The notes under the pieces are model-generated. The model saw only the letters and a program-made list of their open reading frames with translations, searched no databases and was not told the DNA's origin. A stretch of DNA of 64,000 bases from Lachnospiraceae bacterium (lineage in GTDB: Bacteria; Bacillota; Clostridia; Lachnospirales; Lachnospiraceae): assembly GCA_024693925.1 (NCBI GenBank), contig JAILKH010000065.1, forward strand, positions 1-64,000, in the 5' to 3' direction. This document shows, in pieces, positions 26,959 to 35,341 of this stretch. Within the stretch, counting starts at the first letter, position 1. The number at the start of each line of letters is the position of its first letter. A program made the position numbers and the translations under genes.

Positions 26959-28416
26959 ATGATTTGGGTATTTATTAATAAAAATAATCTTGAGTATGAT
27001 ATATATACATTGTTCAAGGCATTTTTCCCGGAAGAAGAAATAAATATAGTTTGTAATACTCCACATAAGGAATCCGGAAGGATTCCTTCATTTTATGATA
27101 TCCTCTGTTCCGAAGAAAGGATATATTGCGGATTTTATCAGGAAGATAAACCGGTAAATGAAAAAACCGCAATTATCCTTAAGGATGATATATCAAATAC
27201 AAAGAATTCCATTAAAAGATGCTTATATGATCTTTTAAAAGAACAAAGCCTGAAAGAACTTCCCTGGGGAATACTGACGGGGATAAGACCTGTCAAATTA
27301 CCTATGATGATGTTGAAGGAAGGGAAGAGTCAAGCCGGTATCGAGAAATTTCTTCAAGATAATTATTATGTCTCTCCGGAAAAATCAGCTTTAAGTTATG
27401 AAATTGCAGTCCGGGAAAAGAATATTCTTGATAAGATAAATGTAAAGACCGGATACAGTCTTTATATAGGTATCCCGTTTTGTCCCACAACCTGTTTGTA
27501 TTGTTCCTTTACATCATATCCGCTTTCAAAATGGAAGGAACGGATACCCTTGTATCTGGAACATTTAAAGAAAGAGATAAAGGAAGTAAAGGAATTATAT
27601 GCCGGAACAGATCCGGATACTGTTTATATAGGCGGTGGAACTCCAACCACTCTTAGTGCAGAACAATTGGAAGAACTTATAAGCTATCTTAATTCTGTAT
27701 TTGATCTTTCCAAAGTGTTGGAATTTACCGTTGAGGCAGGAAGACCCGATTCCATAACCCGTGAAAAATTAAAGGTTATGAAAAAATGCGGAGTTAACAG
27801 AATATCCATTAATCCACAAACAATGAATGATGAAACCTTAAAAATAATAGGAAGGCATCATACCACAGAGGATATAAAACAGGCCTTTTTCCTGGCAAGA
27901 GAATATGGTTTTGATAATATCAATATGGATATCATACTGGGGCTTCCGGGAGAAAAGTCAGAGCACGTATTGCATACCATGTCGGAAATAAACAAATTAA
28001 AACCCGATAGTCTGACGGTACATTCCATGGCAATAAAAAGAGCCGCGAAAATGTCTGAATATCTAAAACTTCATCCCGAATTGAAAAGTATCAATACTTA
28101 TGAAATGATGTCGGCGGTTGATGAAAATGCCAGGGCCCTTAATCTAAAACCTTATTATTTATATCGCCAAAAAAACATGTCGGGTAATTTTGAAAATATA
28201 GGTTACGCAAAAGAGGAAAAATATGGTATTTACAACATTCTGATAATGGAAGAGGTCCAGTCAATAGTGGCCTGCGGAGCCGGTACCGTGAGTAAAAGAG
28301 TTTATGAAAACGGTAAGATAGAGCGTTGCGATAATGTAAAAGATATTGATCTGTATATGAACAGATTTGAGGAAATGCTTGAGAGAAAAAGGAAATTGTT
28401 TGCATCTTCTCAATAA
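26959..28416 (+). CDS. hemZ: HemZ-type coproporphyrinogen dehydrogenase-like radical SAM protein
   Basis: A 485-residue radical SAM enzyme of the HemN/HemW/HemZ family. The cluster-binding motif is C175-PTT-C179-LY-C182 in IPFCPTTCLYCSF, followed by YIGGGTPTTLSAEQ, TVEAGRPDSIT, INPQTMND and NMDIILGLPGE. The long N-terminal extension of about 165 residues is typical of HemZ proteins. HemZ is named for oxygen-independent coproporphyrinogen oxidation, but many clostridial copies occur without heme synthesis and their reaction is unproven. It begins 17 bases after the MBL gene. Confidence 0.88.
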   Translation: MIWVFINKNNLEYDIYTLFKAFFPEEEINIVCNTPHKESGRIPSFYDILCSEERIYCGFYQEDKPVNEKTAIILKDDISNTKNSIKRCLYDLLKEQSLKELPWGILTGIRPVKLPMMMLKEGKSQAGIEKFLQDNYYVSPEKSALSYEIAVREKNILDKINVKTGYSLYIGIPFCPTTCLYCSFTSYPLSKWKERIPLYLEHLKKEIKEVKELYAGTDPDTVYIGGGTPTTLSAEQLEELISYLNSVFDLSKVLEFTVEAGRPDSITREKLKVMKKCGVNRISINPQTMNDETLKIIGRHHTTEDIKQAFFLAREYGFDNINMDIILGLPGEKSEHVLHTMSEINKLKPDSLTVHSMAIKRAAKMSEYLKLHPELKSINTYEMMSAVDENARALNLKPYYLYRQKNMSGNFENIGYAKEEKYGIYNILIMEEVQSIVACGAGTVSKRVYENGKIERCDNVKDIDLYMNRFEEMLERKRKLFASSQ

Positions 28417-28472
28417 TACAGTATTGTGGTATAATTATTTCCAATTGTGCAGAAAGATATGAGGTTAATAAT

Positions 28473-29741
28473 ATGGGAATGATAAAAAAACCCGTAAACG
28501 GAATGAAGGATATACTTCCGAAGGAAATGAAAATACGTGACTATGTTACCGGATTGGTTAAAGAGACTTATGAAGGTTTCGGATTTGTGTCTATTGAAAC
28601 GCCCTGTGTTGAACATATAGAAAATTTATGTTCAAAGCAGGGGGGTGAAAACGAAAAACTTATCTTTAAAATATTAAAAAGAGGAGATAAATTAAATATT
28701 GATAATGCTCAGACAGAGAATGATCTGGTTGATTCCGGCTTAAGATATGATCTGACGCTTCCTTTGGCAAGATATTATGCCAATCATTCCAATGAGCTTT
28801 CCACTCCTTTTAAAGCCTTACAGATGGGAAGTGTATTCCGTGCGGACAGACCTCAAAAAGGCAGATTCCGCCAGTTCGTACAATGCGATATAGATATATT
28901 GGGAGATCCGGGATATCTTGCGGAAACGGAACTGATCCTTGCCACCACCACCTTATTATCAAAGCTTGATTTTAAAGGTTTTACTGTCCGTATCAATGAC
29001 AGAAGAATTCTTAAGGCTATGGCTGAATATGCCGGTTTTGAGGAAAAGGATTATGATAATATATTTATTATTCTTGATAAAATGGACAAGATCGGGCTTG
29101 ATGGTGTAAGAGAAGAACTTGTAAAAAACGGGTATGAAAGCGGTAAAGCAGATAAATATCTGAGACTTTTTACGGATTCCCGGGATGCACTATCCGCAAT
29201 ACGTACACTGAAGGCGGAATTGGGAGATCATTTATCCTCCGAGATTTCGGAAAATCTTGAAAGGATAATCACCTCTGTATCGGAAACATCATCGGTTGAT
29301 TTTAAAATATTGTTTGATCCTACGTTGGTAAGAGGTATGTCATACTATACCGGAACTATTTTTGAGATCGGCATGGATGAATTTTCGGGTTCTGTTGCCG
29401 GAGGCGGAAGATATGATGAAATGATAGGCCGGTTTACGGGGCAAAATACACCTGCCTGTGGGTTTTCCATCGGATTCGAACGTATAATAACAATATTGCT
29501 GGATAAAGACTTTGCGGTTCCGGGCAATAACAATAAACAGGTTTTCCTTATTGAAAAAGGTGCATCAAACGAACGAATATGCGAAATACTTAAAGAGGCT
29601 TCGGAACTTAGAAATAAAGGTGTCGGTGTTTTGGTTTGTCAAATGAACAAAAATAAAAAATTTCAGAAAGAGCAGCTTATAAAAGACGGATATGCTGCTG
29701 AAAACATCAGGGATTTTTATAATTCCGAATTTAAAAACTGA
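28473..29741 (+). CDS. hisS: Histidyl-tRNA synthetase
   Basis: A 422-residue class II synthetase that charges tRNA-His. Class II motifs are visible: motif 1 region near the start (KPVNGMKDILP, ETPCVEHIENL), motif 2 as FRADRPQKGRFRQFVQCDID, the histidine-specific RGMSYYTGTIFEI and motif 3 as GFSIGFERI. The anticodon-binding domain is the last 90 residues. Only 56 bases separate it from hemZ, with no room for a T-box, so it depends on the upstream promoter. A GAGGT site precedes the ATG. Confidence 0.95.
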   Translation: MGMIKKPVNGMKDILPKEMKIRDYVTGLVKETYEGFGFVSIETPCVEHIENLCSKQGGENEKLIFKILKRGDKLNIDNAQTENDLVDSGLRYDLTLPLARYYANHSNELSTPFKALQMGSVFRADRPQKGRFRQFVQCDIDILGDPGYLAETELILATTTLLSKLDFKGFTVRINDRRILKAMAEYAGFEEKDYDNIFIILDKMDKIGLDGVREELVKNGYESGKADKYLRLFTDSRDALSAIRTLKAELGDHLSSEISENLERIITSVSETSSVDFKILFDPTLVRGMSYYTGTIFEIGMDEFSGSVAGGGRYDEMIGRFTGQNTPACGFSIGFERIITILLDKDFAVPGNNNKQVFLIEKGASNERICEILKEASELRNKGVGVLVCQMNKNKKFQKEQLIKDGYAAENIRDFYNSEFKN

Positions 29742-29828
29742 TGCTTGTAAAATAATAATAATTATAATATACGCTGTGATACGTTGGAAATTATAAATGT
29801 TAGTGATCATGGCAATAAGGAGTTAAAA

Positions 29829-31625
29829 ATGGCAGAATCAATGGCAGGTTTAAAAAGGACGCACAGATGTACCGAACTTTCGGAGGCAAACATCGGTGAA
29901 ACGGTTACCGTAATGGGCTGGGTACAGCGGAGCAGAAATAAAGGCGGTATTATATTTACTGATTTAAGAGACCGTTCCGGACTTCTTCAGATCATATTTG
30001 AAGATAAGGATATCGGTGAAGAGGGGTTTGAGAAAGCTTACAGATTAAGAAATGAATTCGTTATAGCCGTGGTGGGAAAGGTATGTAAGCGTGAAGGAGA
30101 AGCAAATAAAGCTCTTAAGACCGGAGAGATAGAGATACGTGCAAATGAACTGAGGATACTATCGGAGGCGCAGACACCGCCTTTTCCCATTGAGGCAGAC
30201 TCAAAAACCAAAGAAGAGCTTCGTCTTAAATACAGATATCTTGATCTTAGAAGACCGGACATACAGAAAAATATCATTTTGAGAAGTAATATAGTAAATG
30301 TAATAAGGAATTATTTTTTGGGGGAGGGTTTTCTTGAAATTGAAACCCCGATATTACAAAAAAGCACTCCCGAAGGAGCAAGAGATTATCTTGTACCGAG
30401 CAGGATACATCCCGGGAATTTTTATGCACTGCCTCAATCTCCCCAATTGTTTAAACAGCTGCTTATGTGTTCCGGATATGACAGATATTTTCAGGTAGCC
30501 AAGTGCTTCAGAGATGAGGATCTGAGAGCGGACCGGCAACCGGAATTTACCCAGATAGACCTGGAAATGTCATTTGTAGATGTGGATGATGTTATAGCCG
30601 TTAATGAAGGAGCTGTTTCAAAGGTATTTAAAGAAATCCTTAATGTGGATGTTCCGCTTCCTATAAAAAGAATGACCTGGAAGGAAGCCATGGATCGGTT
30701 CGGATCGGATAAACCCGATACCAGATTCGGAATGGAACTTATTGACGTTTCCGAAACCGTTAATGGCTGTGGCTTCGGTGTCTTTACGGGAGCCCTTGAT
30801 AATGGCGGTTCCGTACGTGGTATTAATGTGAAAGGTCAGGCAGAAATGCCTCGCAAGAAAATCGATGCACTGGTAGAGTTCGCAAAGGGATACGGTGCAA
30901 AGGGACTTGCATATTTATGTATACTTCCGGACGGTACCTATAAATCCAGCTTTGCCAAGTTCCTTAGTGAGGCAGAGATTAATGCTCTTGTTAAAGCAAT
31001 GGGGGGTGAACCGGGAGATATTCTCTTCTTTGCAGCGGATAAAACAAATATTGTATGGAATGTTCTGGGAGCATTAAGACTTGAGATCGCAAAAATATAT
31101 AATCTTATTCCCGAGGGAAGATTTGATTTTCTCTGGGTTACCGAGTTCCCTTTGCTTGAGTGGAGTGATGAGGAAAACAGATATAAAGCCATGCATCATC
31201 CTTTTACAATGCCTATGGATGAAGATGTCCGGTTCCTGGATTCGGATCCCGGAAGAGTAAGGGCAAAAGCATATGATATTGTCCTTAACGGTACGGAGCT
31301 TGGAGGAGGATCTGTCAGGATTCATCAATCCGACATTCAGGAAAAGATGTTTGAAATCCTCGGATTTGAAAAAGAAGATGCTTATTCGCGTTTTGGCTTT
31401 TTGTTAAATGCCTTTAAATACGGAGTCCCGCCTCATGCAGGACTTGCATATGGTCTTGACAGACTGGTTATGCTTATGGTGGGGGCTGACAGTATACGTG
31501 AAGTTATGGCTTTCCCTAAGGTTAAGGATGCATCGGATCTTATGAGTGAGGCACCGAATGTCGTTGATGAAAAACAATTGGAAGAGCTTGGAATAATGTT
31601 AAGACCTGTAAATGAAGTAAACTGA
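29829..31625 (+). CDS. aspS: Aspartyl-tRNA synthetase
   Basis: A 598-residue bacterial-type AspRS: OB-fold anticodon domain (about 20-115, GWVQRSRNKGGIIFTDLRDRSG), catalytic core with CFRDEDLRADRQPEFTQIDLE, an inserted GAD domain in the middle (about 290-410) and motif 3 near GLAYGLDRLVMLM. I start at ATG 29829 because AAGGAG lies 7 bases before it; a frame-extended ATG at 29784 has no such site and would add 15 unlikely residues. Whether it also charges tRNA-Asn cannot be judged here. Confidence 0.95.
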   Translation: MAESMAGLKRTHRCTELSEANIGETVTVMGWVQRSRNKGGIIFTDLRDRSGLLQIIFEDKDIGEEGFEKAYRLRNEFVIAVVGKVCKREGEANKALKTGEIEIRANELRILSEAQTPPFPIEADSKTKEELRLKYRYLDLRRPDIQKNIILRSNIVNVIRNYFLGEGFLEIETPILQKSTPEGARDYLVPSRIHPGNFYALPQSPQLFKQLLMCSGYDRYFQVAKCFRDEDLRADRQPEFTQIDLEMSFVDVDDVIAVNEGAVSKVFKEILNVDVPLPIKRMTWKEAMDRFGSDKPDTRFGMELIDVSETVNGCGFGVFTGALDNGGSVRGINVKGQAEMPRKKIDALVEFAKGYGAKGLAYLCILPDGTYKSSFAKFLSEAEINALVKAMGGEPGDILFFAADKTNIVWNVLGALRLEIAKIYNLIPEGRFDFLWVTEFPLLEWSDEENRYKAMHHPFTMPMDEDVRFLDSDPGRVRAKAYDIVLNGTELGGGSVRIHQSDIQEKMFEILGFEKEDAYSRFGFLLNAFKYGVPPHAGLAYGLDRLVMLMVGADSIREVMAFPKVKDASDLMSEAPNVVDEKQLEELGIMLRPVNEVN

Positions 31626-31675
31626 TCCTGTTTTGCAGATCAATGTTGTAGTTTGATTAAGGAGTATCGGAATTT

Positions 31676-33139
31676 ATGAAATATTGTAAAAAATGCGGGA
31701 TGCTGCTTGAAGATAATATGGAATTATGCATCGGTTGCGGAAGTGATGTTAAAAGCCCGGATAATTATACCCTTTATCCCGAAGAGATACAGGCCAGGAT
31801 AGAGGTTGAAAAAAAAGAGGCGGGAAAACGTAATCTTGCGGTTGTTGCCATAGTCCTTATCTTTGTAGTTATTCTTTTAATGATCGGAATATTTGCAAGC
31901 CGCATAATAATGATTGATTCTTCAAATCTTACGGACGGTATCGATGTAAATGAAGCTGCCTTGACGGAAGCGGAGGATAAGGATTCGGATATTTCGGGAT
32001 TATTTGGTAAAAAAGATACAGAAGTTGGTTTGGAGTCCTCCGGGGATGTAGATAAACCTCACAGAGAAGTAAAGGATGATGAAGGTCTTTATTGTAAATA
32101 TATTACCGTAAAAGATGATGCCGGGCATGATATTTTTAAGTCTGTTTATCCTGAGGAGTTGTCTGAGATAACCGAGTCGGTAGATTATTCCTGGGGATCA
32201 CAGGTGTATCCCGCGGTTTTTAGTTTCGCGGCTACAAACGAAGATAATAACACCCAGTTAACCTACAGGTCCGTGCAGCATTATCAGTATATAACAGGTA
32301 AAGCTCAGAATACATTTGATATAGAAAAAAATGTTGGTGGCTGTATTAGTTTTTATGATTTTAAATCCGTGGATGAATACCTTAAGGAAATGATAAAACA
32401 GGCTTATCCGGGTGCAAAAAAAATTGAAGCTCTTAATGATGAGGATGTTAAAGCAGGTATTAACGATAAATTTAATAAAATTATTTCGGAATATGAAAAA
32501 AATGCGGAAAAAGAATTACCGGTTATATTTGGACTTTCCGAAGGAACAACGTTTACACACAAAGATACCTATAAATCTTTAAAAATTAAAAATTACCGCA
32601 TACTGGTTAATGACGATCATGCAGTAAATTGTAAATTTTATGTTCCCGTTTTTTGTGAGAAATACGAATTTAAAGATAATGAAAACGGTTTTGATGGGCA
32701 ACTTTCCGATTGTTATATATTGGCATTGGTAAGTTTTGAGGCAGGATCTGACGAGCTTTATGACTGGTATGAGGATGCCTTTGATATATTTATAAATAAT
32801 TCTCATATTATGGATGATTTTTATATATCTGAGCAGGCTTATATTGATAATATAAGAACGGATATTAAAAACGGAAGAACGCCAAAAGTCATAAAAGGTT
32901 CGGAGGTTTCGGGTTTATATGATAATACGGTATCTTCATTAAATGATTTTTATGATTCCGTTAAAACTTTTCTGGCAGATCCGCCGTCCTCGGATTCTGT
33001 TTTTGTAAAAGATGAATACAGGATATCCTCGGATGTGGCAAAACAGATTTTCCTGGATCCCGATCGTGAACTTATATTTACGACAACCGAAATGTCCGAA
33101 TATCCCGGAGATGAATTTCTGGAGTTGATAAAAGAATAA
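31676..33139 (+). CDS. Zinc-ribbon membrane protein with large extracellular domain
   Basis: A 487-residue protein that opens with a short cytoplasmic zinc ribbon (CKKCGM...CIGCGS: two CxxC pairs within residues 4-24), a linker and one membrane helix (about 53-77). The remaining 400 residues are outside the cell, very acidic at first (DIDV, EAEDKDSD), then a mixed domain I do not recognise. Zinc-ribbon plus single helix plus unknown exodomain is a common clostridial design with unknown role. It follows aspS by 50 bases with a GGAG site, and is followed by DUF5662 after 1 base, so the two are likely co-translated. Confidence 0.8.
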   Translation: MKYCKKCGMLLEDNMELCIGCGSDVKSPDNYTLYPEEIQARIEVEKKEAGKRNLAVVAIVLIFVVILLMIGIFASRIIMIDSSNLTDGIDVNEAALTEAEDKDSDISGLFGKKDTEVGLESSGDVDKPHREVKDDEGLYCKYITVKDDAGHDIFKSVYPEELSEITESVDYSWGSQVYPAVFSFAATNEDNNTQLTYRSVQHYQYITGKAQNTFDIEKNVGGCISFYDFKSVDEYLKEMIKQAYPGAKKIEALNDEDVKAGINDKFNKIISEYEKNAEKELPVIFGLSEGTTFTHKDTYKSLKIKNYRILVNDDHAVNCKFYVPVFCEKYEFKDNENGFDGQLSDCYILALVSFEAGSDELYDWYEDAFDIFINNSHIMDDFYISEQAYIDNIRTDIKNGRTPKVIKGSEVSGLYDNTVSSLNDFYDSVKTFLADPPSSDSVFVKDEYRISSDVAKQIFLDPDRELIFTTTEMSEYPGDEFLELIKE

Positions 33140-33140
33140 A

Positions 33141-33716
33141 ATGAAAGCGATAGAACATTTTAAGACTATAAATGCACACAGAAGGCTGGTACGAAAGGGA
33201 TGTTTTAAGGTAGGACTTTATTTTCAGGGGATAACACACGATCTTTCGAAATATTCACCTTCGGAATTTCTTGTGGGAGTACGTTATTATCAGGGTTTTA
33301 GAAGCCCCAATAATGCAGAACGGGAAGCGTTGGGATATTCCGGTGCATGGTTACATCATAAAGGACGAAATAAACATCATTATGAGTATTGGTTTGATTA
33401 CAGTGCGTTGGAAGGAAAAGGGATCATTCCCGCCAGAATGCCCGATAAATATATTGTGGAAATGTTTATGGACAGAGTTGCGGCATCCAAAACATATAAC
33501 AAAGGAAAGTATTCCGATGCTTTTCCGCTGGAATATTTTCTCAAAGGGAAACCCAATATATTGATGGAGGAGCATACATTAAAAACCCTGGAATTTTTAT
33601 TAAGACTTCTTGCCGATAAAGGCGAGGAGGCCTGTTATGTATATATCAGGTCCGTTTTATTAAAGAATCGGCCCGGTACAAAACTGGCGTCTTTTTTAGC
33701 TCACAGAAAGGAGTGA
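33141..33716 (+). CDS. DUF5662 family protein
   Basis: A 191-residue cytoplasmic protein. The pattern HRRLVRKGCFKVGLYFQGITHDLSKYSPSEF near the start and LHHKGRNKHHYEYWFDY near residue 72 are typical of the DUF5662 family, rich in histidines and Asp in HD-like positions, which suggests a metal-dependent hydrolase, but no activity is known. The start lies one base after the previous stop. An AAAGGAG site at its end serves the next gene. Confidence 0.82.
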   Translation: MKAIEHFKTINAHRRLVRKGCFKVGLYFQGITHDLSKYSPSEFLVGVRYYQGFRSPNNAEREALGYSGAWLHHKGRNKHHYEYWFDYSALEGKGIIPARMPDKYIVEMFMDRVAASKTYNKGKYSDAFPLEYFLKGKPNILMEEHTLKTLEFLLRLLADKGEEACYVYIRSVLLKNRPGTKLASFLAHRKE

Positions 33717-33723
33717 ACTTTAT

Positions 33724-35049
33724 TTGGATACCGAAGGTGTCATACAAATTATTATTTTGATCGTTTTGATCATTTTATCTGCATTTTATTCGGGCGCGGA
33801 AACCGCTTTGACCACAGCCAGTGAGATCAAGCTGAATACCCTTGCCGAGAATAATGATAAAAGGGCAATACGTGTACTTAAACTGCTGGAAACAAAGAGT
33901 AAAATGCTCAGTGCGATACTTATAATGAACAATATTGTTAATATAACAGCTTCTTCATTGGTTACAACATTAACTGCCCGTTTGTTTGGAAATAAATATG
34001 TTGCTGTAGGTGCCGGTATATTAACACTTATTATTTTGATATTCGGAGAGATCACTCCCAAAACAATTGCCACAGTTTATAATGAAAAATTATCGCTTTT
34101 TTTCAGTGCACCCATAATGTTTACAATGAAAATTCTCACACCGTTGATTTTTCTTGTGGATAAATTGTCCGGTTTTTTCCTTAAATTATTAAAGATAGAT
34201 CCGGAAAAAGCCAAACTTGGTCTTACTGAAGGAGAATTAAGAAATATCCTGGATGCTTCTCATGAAGAAGGCGTTATCGAAACCGGTGAACGTAAAATGA
34301 TAGATAACGTATTTGATTTTGGAGATTCATTGGCCAAGGATGTCATGATCCCCCGCATAGATATGACCTGCGTTAATGCTGATTCCTCTTATTGGGAGCT
34401 TAAGGAACAGTTTGAAGTTCATAAATATACAAGAATACCGGTTTTTGAAGAATCAACAGATAATATTATCGGTATAATCAATATGAAGGATGTACTGTTT
34501 TGTGAAGATCCGGTTAATTTCAATATCAGAAATGTTATGCGGGATGCTTATTTTACCGTTGAATATAAGAAAACTGCCGAGCTTATGCTTGAAATGAGAC
34601 AAAATCATATAAGCATGACCATAATTCTTGATGAATACGGGGATACTGTTGGCCTTGTTACCTTAGAGGATCTATTGGAAGAGATAGTTGGTGAGATCAG
34701 AGATGAATTTGATGAAGATGAAGAAGAACTGATCCAGGAAATCTCCGATAATGAATTTCTTGTTGACGGTTCATTAAAGATTGATGATATCAATGATGCG
34801 CTGGGACTTGAGCTTCAATCCGATAACTATGACAGTATCGGCGGGATAATGATCGAGAAACTTGAAAGAGTTCCCGAAGAGGGAGATGTGGTTGAACTTG
34901 ATGATGGATTAGTCCTAACCACAGAGCAAATGGATAAAAATCACATTGAAAGAATTAAATTAAAGCTTCCGGAAGTAAATGAAGAAGATGTTTCCGAAGA
35001 TACGGCAAGTGCTGACATTGAAACGGAAGAGAGTATCAAAGAAGATTAG
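33724..35049 (+). CDS. CNNM/CorC-type membrane protein with CBS pair
   Basis: A 441-residue hemolysin C / CorC family protein linked to Mg2+ or Co2+ transport or homeostasis. Order: DUF21 membrane domain (about 1-175, FYSGAETALTTASEIKL, IILIFGEITPKTIA), two CBS motifs (about 205-325, VMIPRIDM, IIGIINMKDVLF, LVTLEDLLEEIVGEI) and the CorC_HlyC domain (about 345-425). The tail is acidic. The start codon is TTG at 33724, supported by AAAGGAG 10 bases upstream; no good ATG is near. Confidence 0.9.
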   Translation: MDTEGVIQIIILIVLIILSAFYSGAETALTTASEIKLNTLAENNDKRAIRVLKLLETKSKMLSAILIMNNIVNITASSLVTTLTARLFGNKYVAVGAGILTLIILIFGEITPKTIATVYNEKLSLFFSAPIMFTMKILTPLIFLVDKLSGFFLKLLKIDPEKAKLGLTEGELRNILDASHEEGVIETGERKMIDNVFDFGDSLAKDVMIPRIDMTCVNADSSYWELKEQFEVHKYTRIPVFEESTDNIIGIINMKDVLFCEDPVNFNIRNVMRDAYFTVEYKKTAELMLEMRQNHISMTIILDEYGDTVGLVTLEDLLEEIVGEIRDEFDEDEEELIQEISDNEFLVDGSLKIDDINDALGLELQSDNYDSIGGIMIEKLERVPEEGDVVELDDGLVLTTEQMDKNHIERIKLKLPEVNEEDVSEDTASADIETEESIKED

Positions 35050-35082
35050 TTGGAATTTTCACTTTTATTTAAAAGAATTGTA

Positions 35083-35091
35083 TGTTATAGT
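35083..35091 (+). promoter_or_regulatory. Extended -10 promoter for scfA
   Basis: TGTTATAGT at 35083-35091 is a good extended -10 (TGn directly before TATAGT). No clear -35 is seen. Start would fall near 35098, 28 bases before the SCIFF start codon. Confidence 0.5.
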
Positions 35092-35125
35092 ATTAAAAGC
35101 CATGTGATAAAGGAGGTAATTGTAT

Positions 35126-35269
35126 ATGAAACATATTAAAACTCTTAATACCAGAGATTTTAAGAAGTCAATGAAAACAGGCGGATGCGGGGAATGTCAG
35201 ACATCTTGTCAGTCAGCCTGCAAAACCTCATGTACAGTAGGTAACCAGACCTGTGAAAAAGCAAAATAA
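35126..35269 (+). CDS. scfA: SCIFF ribosomal peptide precursor
   Basis: A 47-residue ribosomally made peptide of the SCIFF family (six cysteines in forty-five residues). It has MKHIKTLNTRDFKKS as leader and six cysteines at 21, 24, 28, 32, 36 and 43 in CGECQTSCQSACKTSC and QTC. In this family the maturase forms thioether links between Cys and neighbouring residues; the final function of the peptide is not known, but it is near-universal in Clostridia. A strong AGGAGG site lies 9 bases before the ATG. It is followed by a long hairpin and then its maturase. Confidence 0.95.
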   Translation: MKHIKTLNTRDFKKSMKTGGCGECQTSCQSACKTSCTVGNQTCEKAK

Positions 35270-35288
35270 TAATAAAAATTAAATTTTG

Positions 35289-35327
35289 CATATAAGCAGC
35301 GAATGCTTTGCATTCGCTGCTTATATG
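35289..35327 (+). terminator. 18-bp perfect hairpin between scfA and scfB
   Basis: CATATAAGCAGCGAATGC (35289-35306) pairs with GCATTCGCTGCTTATATG (35310-35327) around a three-base loop (TTT). Only ATGTG, not a T-run, follows. It may be a partial terminator, a processing site or an mRNA stabiliser that makes peptide mRNA more abundant than maturase mRNA. The scfB ribosome site (TAGGAG) starts three bases later. Confidence 0.75.
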
Positions 35328-35341
35328 TGTAGGAGTAATCA

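Noticed and set aside
28417..28472. T-box riboswitch before hisS
   Set aside because: The gap is only 56 bases, too short for a T-box, and there is no terminator or T-box sequence.
29784..29828. Upstream ATG extending AspRS by 15 residues
   Set aside because: No ribosome site; AAGGAG is spaced correctly for the ATG at 29829.
35289..35327. Hairpin after scfA as an ordinary intrinsic terminator
   Set aside because: No T-run follows and the maturase gene starts 15 bases later; kept as a differential-expression element.
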